Under the pieces are notes generated by a model. It was given only the letters and a program-made list of their open reading frames with translations, was not told the origin of the DNA and made no database searches. Positions 23,348 to 30,614 of a DNA stretch of 64,000 nucleotides are shown here, in pieces. Origin of the DNA: Sphingobium sp. CAP-1 (lineage in GTDB: Bacteria; Pseudomonadota; Alphaproteobacteria; Sphingomonadales; Sphingomonadaceae); the NCBI RefSeq assembly GCF_009720145.1, contig NZ_CP046252.1:1736001-1800000 (forward strand). The letters run 5' to 3'. The stretch's first letter is position 1; the number at the start of each line of letters is the position of its first letter. Made by a program: the position numbers and the translations under genes.

Positions 23348-26194
23348 CTATTCCGCTGCTTCCAGCGGCGCAATGCGGCGACTGTTGCGCGCCTGATCGG
23401 CATAGTCCTGCTGCCAGTCGCTGGGACCGTTGCTGGCCATCACCTGCACCGCCGTCACCTTATATTCCGGGCAGTTGGTGGCCCAGTCCGAATAGTCGGT
23501 GGTGATGACGTTCGCCTGCGTCTCCGGGTGATGGAAGGTGGTGTAGACCACGCCCGGCGCGACCCGTTCGGTGATGAGCGCGCGCAAGGTCGTCTCCCCC
23601 GCCCGGCTGCGCAGCGTCACCCAGTCGCCATCCTTCAGGCCGCGATTGTCGGCGTCGCTGGGGTGAATTTCCAGCCGGTCCTCCGGGTGCCAGGCGGTGT
23701 TGGCGGTGCGCCGGGTCTGCGCGCCGACATTATAATGGCTCAGGATGCGCCCGGTGGTCAGCAGCAGCGGGAAGCGCGGCCCGGTCTTTTCATCGGTCGG
23801 CACATAATCGGTGACGACGAACTTGCCCTTCCCCCGCACGAAGCCGCCGATATGCATGGTGGGCGTGCCGTCCGGCGCGGCGTCATTGGCCGGCCATTGC
23901 AGCGATCCTTCCGCCTCCAGCCGGTCATAATGGACGCCGGCGAAGGTCGGGGTGAGCGCCGCGATCTCATCCATGATCTGCGCGGGATGATCATAGGTCC
24001 AGTTCAGCCCCATGGCGTTGGCGACCAGTTGGACGATCTCCCAGTCGGCATAGCCGTTGAGCGGGGCCATCACCTTGCGCACCAACTGGATGCGCCGTTC
24101 GGCATTGGTGAAGGTGCCGTCCTTCTCCAGAAAGGTCGATCCGGGCAGAAAGACATGCGCGTAATTGGCTGTTTCGTTCAGGAACAGATCCTGCACCACC
24201 ACGCACTCCATCGCCGCCAGACCCGCCGCGACATGATGGGTATTGGGATCGGACTGGAGGATATCCTCACCCTGCACGAACAACCCCTTGAACGTGCCAT
24301 CGGTCGCCGCGTCCAGCATATTGGGGATGCGCAGCCCCGGCTCGGCGTCCAGCGCCACGCCCCATGCCTTCTCGAACAAAGTGCGAGTCGCATTGTCCGA
24401 TACATGGCGATAGCCGCTGAACTCATGCGGGAAGCTGCCCATGTCGCAGGCACCCTGCACGTTGTTCTGGCCCCGTAGCGGGTTCACGCCCACGCCCTCA
24501 CGCCCGACATTGCCGGTCGCCATGGCGAGGTTGGCGATCGCCATCACGGTGGAGGAGCCTTGCGAATGTTCGGTGACGCCAAGGCCATAGTAAATCGCGC
24601 CATTGCCGCCAGTGGCGTAGAGCCGCGCGGCGGCGCGCACCTCGTCCGCCTTCACCCCGGTCAGCGGCTCGATCGCCTCCGGCGAGCGCGCCGGCTGCGA
24701 CACGAAATCGGCCCAGTCCATGAACTCGTCCCAGTCGCACCGTTCGCGAATGAAGGCTTCATCATAGAGTTTTTCGGTCACGACCACATGGGCGATCGCC
24801 GTCAGCATGGCGACATTGGTGCCGGGCCGCAGCGGCAGATGATGTTCCGCCGCCACATGGGGCGATTTGACCAGATCGGTGCGGCGCGGGTCGATGACGA
24901 TCAGCTTCGCGCCCTGCCGCAGCCGCTTCTTCATGCGGCTGGCGAATACCGGATGGCCATCGGTCGGGTTCGCGCCGATCACCAGGATCACGTCCGACTG
25001 CATCACGCTGTCGAAATCCTGCGTCCCCGCCGATGTGCCGAAGGTCTGGCTCAGGCCATAGCCGGTCGGCGAGTGGCACACCCGCGCGCAGGTATCGACA
25101 TTATTATTGCCGAAGCCCTGCCGGATCAGCTTCTGGACGAGGAAAGTTTCCTCATTAGTGCAACGGCTGGACGTGATGCCGCCGATCGCGCGCGTGCCAT
25201 ATTTGGCCTGAATCCGGCGGAACTCCGACGCGGTATGGGCGATCGCCTCCTCCCACGACACTTCGCGCCACGGCTCGCTGACCGACGCGCGGATCATGGG
25301 ATTGAGGATGCGGTCCTGATGCTGGGCATAGCCCCAGGCGAAGCGGCCCTTGACGCAGCTATGGCCGCGATTGGCTTTGCCATCCTTCCACGGCACCATG
25401 CGCACCAGCTCCTCGCCACGCATTTCCGCGCGGAAGGTGCAGCCGACACCGCAATAGGCGCAGGTGGTGATGACAGCGCGATCGGGCGTGCCGCTTTCGA
25501 CCACCTTCTTTTCGATGAGGGAGGCGGTCGGGCAGGCCTGCACGCAGGCGCCGCAGGACACGCATTCGGACCCCAGAAAGTCCTCGCCCTGCGACGGCGA
25601 AACTTTCGATTCAAAGCCCTTATTCTCGATCGTCAGCGCGAACGTCCCCTGCACTTCCTCGCAGGCGCGCACGCAGCGCGAGCAGACGATACACTTGCTG
25701 GGGTCGAAGTCGAAATAGGGGTTCGACTGGTCCTTCGCCTGCCCCATATTGGTCGCGCCGTCATAGCCATAGCGCACGTCGCGCAGGCCGACCGCGCCGG
25801 CCTGATCCTGCAATTCGCAGTCGCCATTCGCGCCGCAGGTGAGGCAGTCGAGCGGGTGGTCCGAAATATACAGCTCCATCACCCCGCGCCGCAATTGCTT
25901 GAGGCGATCGGTCTGGGTGCGTACCACCATGCCCTCGGCGACCGGGGTGGTGCAGGATGCGGGATAGCCGTTGCGACCCTCCACCTCGACCAGGCAGAGG
26001 CGGCAGGAGCCGAAACTTTCGACATTGTCGGTGGCGCACAGCTTGGGGATCGAGCCGCCCAGCAGCGAGGCGGCGCGCATGATGCTGGTGCCTTCGGGCA
26101 GGGTCACGGGCTGGCCGTCGATCGTCAGGGTGACGTTCCTACCAGTGCTGATAGCCGGCGGCGTGCCATGATCGGTTTCGCGGGCGTAGGTCAT
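23348..26194 (-). CDS. fdsA: NAD-dependent formate dehydrogenase, molybdopterin alpha subunit
   Basis: 948 residues. The N-terminal NuoG-like module has a [2Fe-2S] ferredoxin part (CATDNVESFGSCRLCLVEV and later CTTP), a HPLDCLTCGANGDC cluster site and two ferredoxin-type 4Fe-4S motifs (CIVCSRCVRACEEVQG, CVSCGACVQACPT). Then the catalytic part: TCAYCGVGC cluster motif, GRFAWGYAQHQDRI, the likely Mo-ligand cysteine in CARVCHSPTGYG, and the C-terminal cofactor domain (YTTFHHPETQANVITTDYSDWATNCPEYKVTAV). It oxidises formate to CO2. ATGA overlap with fdsB upstream. Confidence 0.96.
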   Translation of the reverse strand: MTYARETDHGTPPAISTGRNVTLTIDGQPVTLPEGTSIMRAASLLGGSIPKLCATDNVESFGSCRLCLVEVEGRNGYPASCTTPVAEGMVVRTQTDRLKQLRRGVMELYISDHPLDCLTCGANGDCELQDQAGAVGLRDVRYGYDGATNMGQAKDQSNPYFDFDPSKCIVCSRCVRACEEVQGTFALTIENKGFESKVSPSQGEDFLGSECVSCGACVQACPTASLIEKKVVESGTPDRAVITTCAYCGVGCTFRAEMRGEELVRMVPWKDGKANRGHSCVKGRFAWGYAQHQDRILNPMIRASVSEPWREVSWEEAIAHTASEFRRIQAKYGTRAIGGITSSRCTNEETFLVQKLIRQGFGNNNVDTCARVCHSPTGYGLSQTFGTSAGTQDFDSVMQSDVILVIGANPTDGHPVFASRMKKRLRQGAKLIVIDPRRTDLVKSPHVAAEHHLPLRPGTNVAMLTAIAHVVVTEKLYDEAFIRERCDWDEFMDWADFVSQPARSPEAIEPLTGVKADEVRAAARLYATGGNGAIYYGLGVTEHSQGSSTVMAIANLAMATGNVGREGVGVNPLRGQNNVQGACDMGSFPHEFSGYRHVSDNATRTLFEKAWGVALDAEPGLRIPNMLDAATDGTFKGLFVQGEDILQSDPNTHHVAAGLAAMECVVVQDLFLNETANYAHVFLPGSTFLEKDGTFTNAERRIQLVRKVMAPLNGYADWEIVQLVANAMGLNWTYDHPAQIMDEIAALTPTFAGVHYDRLEAEGSLQWPANDAAPDGTPTMHIGGFVRGKGKFVVTDYVPTDEKTGPRFPLLLTTGRILSHYNVGAQTRRTANTAWHPEDRLEIHPSDADNRGLKDGDWVTLRSRAGETTLRALITERVAPGVVYTTFHHPETQANVITTDYSDWATNCPEYKVTAVQVMASNGPSDWQQDYADQARNSRRIAPLEAAE

Positions 26195-27765
26195 TCCGCG
26201 GCCTCCTTGATGGGCGCGGGTGCGCCGAAATCTTCAGGAAAATAGTCGAGCGCACTCAGCACCGGATAGGGGGTGAAGCCCCCAAGCGCGCAGAGCGAGC
26301 CATATTTCATCGTATCGGCCAGGTCGCGCAGCAGCATGGTCTGCGCCTCGATCGACACGTCGATCCGGTCGGGAGAGCGGGAATAAAGCGCCTTGCCCAG
26401 ATAACCGCCAACCGCCTCGCTCCCGCCTGTCGGTGCAGCCTCGCGAGCGCCGATGATCCGGTCCATAATCTCCACCCCGCGCGTCGATCCGATCCGGCAG
26501 GGCGTGCATTTGCCGCAGCTTTCCGCCGCGCAGAATTCCATGGCGAAGCGCGCCATATGCGCCATGTCGACGCTGTCGTCGAACAGGGTAATGCCCGCAT
26601 GGCCGATCAGCCCGCCCGCCTGCGTGAAGGCCTCATAGTCGAAGGGCAGATGGAACATGCTCGGCGGAAAATAGGCGCCCAGCGGCCCGCCCACCTGCAC
26701 CGCGCGCACCGGCCGGCCACTCGCCGTGCCGCCGCCAATGACGTTCACCAGTTCGCCCAGCGTGATGCCAAAGCCGATCTCGTAAAGCCCGCCATGCTTC
26801 ACATTGCCCGCAAGCTGCACCGGCATGGTCCCGCGTGACCGGCCGAAGCCGACCGCCGCATAGGCCTCCGGCCCTTCGGACAGAATGAACGGGACGGCGG
26901 CAAGGCTCAGCACATTATTGATGACGGTCGGCTGGCCGAACAACCCTTGCAAGGCGGGCAAGGGCGGCTTGGCGCGGACCTGCCCGCGCTGGCCCTCGAT
27001 CGAATCGAGCAAAGCCGTCTCCTCGCCGCAGACATAGGCGCCCGCGCCCTCGCGCACCTCCAGTTCAAAGGGCGCAACCAGATGCGCCGACGCCTCGATC
27101 GCCGCGCGCATGGTCGCGATGCAGAACGGATATTCGGATCGGATATAGATATAGCCATGGCTTGCGCCGACGGCATGGGCGGCGCAAGCCATGCCCTCGA
27201 TCAGGCAATAGGGGTCGCCCTCCATCAGCATCCGGTCGGCGAAGGTGCCGCTATCGCCCTCGTCCGCGTTGCAGACGATGAACTTGGTCGGCGAAGGCGC
27301 ATCCAGCACCGTCTGCCATTTGATCCCGGTGGGGAAGCCCGCGCCGCCGCGCCCGCGCAAGCCCGACGCCTTGACGGCATCGACCACCGCTTGCGGGGCA
27401 AGCGCGCGTGCTTTTTCAAGCCCCTGCCAGCCGCCATGCGCTGCATAGTCGCTAAGGCTCAGCGGATCGATGACGCCGCAGCGAGCGAAGGTGAAGCGCT
27501 GCTGTCCGGCGAAGAAGGGCAAATCCTCGATCCGGCCCAGCCGGCTGGCGTGGCTGCCGTCCAACACCGCCGCGACATCCTGCGGCCCGACCGGGCCAAA
27601 GCCGATCCGCCCATCGTCCATCTCCACCTCGACCAGCGGCTCGATGCTGAACAGCCCGCGCGATCCGGTGCGCACCACGTCGCACCCCGCCTCGGCAAAG
27701 GCGCGCGCCACATCATCCGCGCCCAATGCGACCGAGGCCATGTCGCGGCTCACATAGACCTTCAT
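26191..27765 (-). CDS. fdsB: NAD-dependent formate dehydrogenase, FMN/NAD beta subunit
   Basis: 524 residues from ATG 27765; the frame extends upstream only into fdsG. It is a NuoF-like diaphorase: thioredoxin-like start (MKVYVSRDMASVALGADDVARAF), SGLRGRGGAGFPTGIKW for FMN/NAD binding, CNADEGDSGTFADRMLME, GAGAYVCGEETALLDSIEGQRG, and the 4Fe-4S motif ESCGKCTPCRIG. It passes electrons from the alpha subunit to NAD. Stop and start overlaps with both neighbours (ATGA) show tight coupling. Confidence 0.96.
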   Translation of the reverse strand: MKVYVSRDMASVALGADDVARAFAEAGCDVVRTGSRGLFSIEPLVEVEMDDGRIGFGPVGPQDVAAVLDGSHASRLGRIEDLPFFAGQQRFTFARCGVIDPLSLSDYAAHGGWQGLEKARALAPQAVVDAVKASGLRGRGGAGFPTGIKWQTVLDAPSPTKFIVCNADEGDSGTFADRMLMEGDPYCLIEGMACAAHAVGASHGYIYIRSEYPFCIATMRAAIEASAHLVAPFELEVREGAGAYVCGEETALLDSIEGQRGQVRAKPPLPALQGLFGQPTVINNVLSLAAVPFILSEGPEAYAAVGFGRSRGTMPVQLAGNVKHGGLYEIGFGITLGELVNVIGGGTASGRPVRAVQVGGPLGAYFPPSMFHLPFDYEAFTQAGGLIGHAGITLFDDSVDMAHMARFAMEFCAAESCGKCTPCRIGSTRGVEIMDRIIGAREAAPTGGSEAVGGYLGKALYSRSPDRIDVSIEAQTMLLRDLADTMKYGSLCALGGFTPYPVLSALDYFPEDFGAPAPIKEAAE

Positions 27766-28214
27766 GCCGCCACCTCCAGCGCGATCCGCTCCAGCGCGGC
27801 GGCGTCGATCCGCGCCACCGGCCGCCCGTCGACCAGCGCATTGGGGCCGATCGCGCACAGACCCAGGCAATAGACCGGCTCCAGCGCCACCTGTCCATCG
27901 GCCCGCGTCTCGCCCATCGCCACGCCCAGCCGCTGCGCCGCCGCCGCCTCGATCGCCGCGCCGCCGCGCGCCTGACAGCTTTCCGCCCGGCACAGCTTCA
28001 CGACATGACGGCCCGGCGCGGTGCGGCGGAAATCATGATAGAAGGTGACGACGCCATGCACGTCCGCGCGGCTGAGGTTCAGCGCCTTCGCGATCGTCGG
28101 CACCCAGGCGTCGTCAATATAGCCGGCCTCTTCCTGCATCGCGTGCAACAGCGGCAACAGCCGATCGCGCGTCGCGCCATGGCGCACGGTCCAGCCGGCG
28201 ATAAATTCTTCCAT
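27762..28214 (-). CDS. fdsG: NAD-dependent formate dehydrogenase, gamma subunit (NuoE-like)
   Basis: 150 residues from ATG 28214 (MEEFIAGWTVRHG), with AGGG five bases upstream; an in-frame ATG 13 codons earlier lacks a good site. NuoE-like [2Fe-2S] thioredoxin fold: LLPLLHAMQEEAGYIDDAWVPTIAKALNLSRADVHGVVTFYHDFR, then the cluster cysteines in KLCRAESCQARGG and VYCLGLCAIGPNALVDG. First structural gene of the operon, 97 bases after the lysR stop. A LysR-type palindrome lies just upstream at 28295-28315. Confidence 0.95.
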   Translation of the reverse strand: MEEFIAGWTVRHGATRDRLLPLLHAMQEEAGYIDDAWVPTIAKALNLSRADVHGVVTFYHDFRRTAPGRHVVKLCRAESCQARGGAAIEAAAAQRLGVAMGETRADGQVALEPVYCLGLCAIGPNALVDGRPVARIDAAALERIALEVAA

Positions 28215-28294
28215 CGATACCCTGCCTTGTTGGCCCATTTTGCGCGCGATCCTGCGCCCACAGCGCCAACGGGTCAAATCGAAGTGCGATATCT

Positions 28295-28315
28295 TTGATA
28301 GAGATCATCTATCAA
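28295..28315. promoter_or_regulatory. LysR-type operator candidate upstream of fdsG
   Basis: A perfect palindrome TTGATAG-N7-CTATCAA, also extending inwards to TTGATAGA/TCTATCAA. It overlaps the lysR stop codon and lies 81 bases before the fdsG start. The same motif recurs at 29245-29265 in front of lysR and mobA, and it contains the T-N11-A form used by LysR proteins. Confidence 0.7.
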
Positions 28316-29214
28316 CTGGTTCGAAAGCCCGGCGGCAAGCGCAAGCCCCGCGCCACGCCCAGCACCGCCTGCGCCAATGGCCCCATCGGCGCGCTGTCCG
28401 ACACGATCACACCAACCCGGCTGCCTTCGTCCGGCGCCGGCATCGAATGCGTCCGCGCCCAGTTCAACCCATCGAGCAAGGTCGCATGGCTGTCCGGGAT
28501 GATCGAACAAAGCCCGCCCTGCTGCACCAGCCCCAGCAAAGCGACGTAGGAGTCCGCCGTCACCAGCGGCCGCAGCGCCAGCCCGCGTTCGGCCAGCCGC
28601 GCGTCGAGAATCCGTCGATTCTGCATCCCCTGATGCAGCAGGCAGAGCGGCAGACTGGCAAGGTCGGCCCAATCGAGCGGATCAGGAATCGCTACCCCGC
28701 CCACCGCGCTGACCAGCATCGTCCGTTCGACATAGAGCGGCGCCGACAGTGCATGGGCGGGCGGCTCGAAATCGAGATAGGTGAGGCCTGCATCCAGTTC
28801 GAACGCCGCCAGTTCCCGCTCGATCTGGCGCGAAGTCAACGCCCGGACGGAGACGTTGAGGCCCGGATGCCGCGCCAGCATCGCCGCCACCAGACAGCCG
28901 ATCGCGGGCATGGCGGCGGGGATCGCGCCCAACCGCAACTCCCCTTTCAACGGCCCGCGCGCCGTCTCCGCCGCCTGCCCCAGCGCCTCGGCCGCCGCCA
29001 CCAATTGCCGCGCCCAGGGCAAGATCGCCTCCCCCTCCGCCGTCAGTCCGGCATATTTGCGGTCCCGCCGGATCAGCCGCTTGCCCAGTTGCGCCTCCAG
29101 CGTGGCGATGCCCGCCGACAAAGTGGGCTGCGACACATGACAATGGGCGGCGGCGCGGGCGAAATGGCCTTCGCGCTCCAGCGCCAGAAAATATTCGACG
29201 AGGCGGGTCTGCAT
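28312..29214 (-). CDS. LysR family regulator of the formate dehydrogenase operon
   Basis: 300 residues from ATG 29214; the upstream frame only mirrors mobA. N-terminal winged helix: MQTRLVEYFLALEREGHFARAAAHCHVSQPTLSAGIATLEAQLG. The effector domain follows (LRLGAIPAAMPAIGCLVAAML, ERTMLVSAVGGVAIPDPLDWADLASLPLCLL). It resembles regulators placed upstream of fds operons in other bacteria. Divergent from mobA and followed by fdsG. The two matching palindromes flanking the gene suggest that it controls fds, itself and mobA. The ligand is unknown; formate is a natural guess. Confidence 0.9.
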   Translation of the reverse strand: MQTRLVEYFLALEREGHFARAAAHCHVSQPTLSAGIATLEAQLGKRLIRRDRKYAGLTAEGEAILPWARQLVAAAEALGQAAETARGPLKGELRLGAIPAAMPAIGCLVAAMLARHPGLNVSVRALTSRQIERELAAFELDAGLTYLDFEPPAHALSAPLYVERTMLVSAVGGVAIPDPLDWADLASLPLCLLHQGMQNRRILDARLAERGLALRPLVTADSYVALLGLVQQGGLCSIIPDSHATLLDGLNWARTHSMPAPDEGSRVGVIVSDSAPMGPLAQAVLGVARGLRLPPGFRTS

Positions 29215-29244
29215 GGAATCTGCTATAGTGGACCCCGTCCCGTC

Positions 29245-29265
29245 TTTATAGAGGGGGACTATCAA
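29245..29265. promoter_or_regulatory. LysR-type operator candidate between lysR and mobA
   Basis: TTTATAG-N7-CTATCAA, differing from the perfect palindrome at 28295-28315 in one arm position. It lies 31 bases upstream of the lysR ATG and ends ten bases before the mobA ATG, touching the mobA ribosome binding site AAGGAGG. A further CTATAG half-site is at about 29223-29228. Confidence 0.65.
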
Positions 29266-29275
29266 GGAGGCGCAT

Positions 29276-29794
29276 ATGCGTGGCGGACCGATATTGGGCG
29301 CGGTGCTGGCCGGCGGCCGCTCCAGCCGCTTCGGCAGCGACAAGGCGATGGCGATGCTGGGTGGCAAGACATTGCTCGACCATGCGATTGCCGGGCTGAC
29401 GCCGCATGTGGCGGAGGTGGTGATCTGCGGCCGGACCGGCGGCCTTGCGGACCGGCCGCATCCCGACATGGGGCCGCTGGGCGGATTGAACGCGGCGCTG
29501 CATCATGCGCTGAGCCACGGTTTTACCGGGGTGTTGACCACCGGCTGCGACATGCCGCATTATCCCGACGCGCTGCCCGCCGCGCTGATCGGCGACAAGG
29601 CCGCGATCCTGCATGGCCAGCAACTGCTCGGCTGGTGGCCCGCCACGCTGGCGTTCGAACTGGACGCGCATCTGGGCGAGGAAAATAATCGGTCAATCTA
29701 TGGCTGGCTGGACCGTATCGGCGCGCGCATCGTGGAGATGCCCGATCTGGTGCTGCCCAACATCAACCGGCCGGAGGATCTGGCGCGCCTCTGA
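29276..29794 (+). CDS. mobA: Molybdenum cofactor guanylyltransferase
   Basis: 172 residues with a strong AAGGAGG site. MobA attaches GMP to molybdopterin to form the guanine dinucleotide cofactor used by DMSO-reductase-family enzymes. Motifs: GAVLAGGRSSRFGSDKAMAMLGGKTLLDHAI (GTP loop), DMGPLGGLNAAL, TTGCDMPHYP and the C-terminal NINRPEDLARL. Both molybdenum enzymes nearby (FdsA and NasA) need this cofactor, and the divergent arrangement with the fds regulator fits. Confidence 0.95.
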   Translation: MRGGPILGAVLAGGRSSRFGSDKAMAMLGGKTLLDHAIAGLTPHVAEVVICGRTGGLADRPHPDMGPLGGLNAALHHALSHGFTGVLTTGCDMPHYPDALPAALIGDKAAILHGQQLLGWWPATLAFELDAHLGEENNRSIYGWLDRIGARIVEMPDLVLPNINRPEDLARL

Positions 29795-29831
29795 TCCGTG
29801 GTCCCGCGCAGGCCGGAGCAGGATGTGCGGA

Positions 29832-30614
29832 TCAAAGCGTCAGCACAACATTCGCCGCCACGTCCGCCGGGCAATGCGTGCCCGCCACCGCCTCGCCGAT
29901 CAGCAGCAGGGTCGGATCTTCGTCGCTGATCGTCTGCACCAGAAAAGCGAGCGCCGACAGCTTGCCCCGGATCAGCCGCTCATTGGGCAGCGAGACATTG
30001 ACCGCGACCATCACCGGGGTTTCGGGATCGCGCCCGGCGGCGATCAGATTGCGACTGATCTCACCCGCAGCCGCCCGGCCCATATAGATGCCCAGCGTCC
30101 CGCCCGGCCGCGCCAACGCTTCCCAGTCGAGCTTCAGCGGCTCGCCGGCCTTCAGATGCGCCGTCACCAGAGTCAGTCCGCGCGCCACGCCGCGCAGGGT
30201 GAGCGATGCGCTGCCGCTCGCCGCCGCCGCGCTCGCCGTGGTGATGCCGGGGCAGATGCGAAAGCTGACGCCGTCGCTGGCCAGATGTTCCATTTCCTCG
30301 GCGGAGCGGCCAAAGACCGACGGATCGCCGCCCTTCAGCCGCACGACCCGCTTACCCGCCTTCGCCGCCGCCAGCAGCAGATCGTTGATGCTGTCCTGCG
30401 CCTTGCTGTGCCGGCCCGACCGCTTGCCCACGCTCACCCGCTCGACGCCGACGGGGATCAGGTCCAGCACGCCCGGCCCGACCAGCGCGTCATAGAAAAC
30501 CACGTCCGCCGCCGCGATCAGCTTTTCCGCCTTGCGGGTCAGCAGGTCCGGGTCGCCCGGCCCCGCGCCCACCAGCCAGACCTGACCGGGCGCGATGAGT
30601 TCATTCGGCTGCAT
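29832..30614 (-). CDS. cobA: Uroporphyrinogen-III C-methyltransferase (SUMT)
   Basis: 260 residues from ATG 30614. It methylates uroporphyrinogen III twice to precorrin-2, the precursor of siroheme. Motifs: WLVGAGPGDPDLLTRKAEKL at the N-terminus, RLKGGDPSVFGRSAEEMEHL near 100, CPGITTASAAAASG, GTLGIYMGRAAAGEI and EDPTLLLIGEAV. Its start overlaps the nasA stop by 14 bases. NirB needs siroheme, which explains its place at the end of the nitrate operon. The later steps probably fall to the CysG-like protein at 49861-50619. Confidence 0.95.
   Translation of the reverse strand: MQPNELIAPGQVWLVGAGPGDPDLLTRKAEKLIAAADVVFYDALVGPGVLDLIPVGVERVSVGKRSGRHSKAQDSINDLLLAAAKAGKRVVRLKGGDPSVFGRSAEEMEHLASDGVSFRICPGITTASAAAASGSASLTLRGVARGLTLVTAHLKAGEPLKLDWEALARPGGTLGIYMGRAAAGEISRNLIAAGRDPETPVMVAVNVSLPNERLIRGKLSALAFLVQTISDEDPTLLLIGEAVAGTHCPADVAANVVLTL

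Noticed and set aside
28215..28277. Longer start for fdsG at 28277
   Set aside because: The extension has no ribosome site, while ATG 28214 has AGGG at good spacing and gives the family N-terminus.
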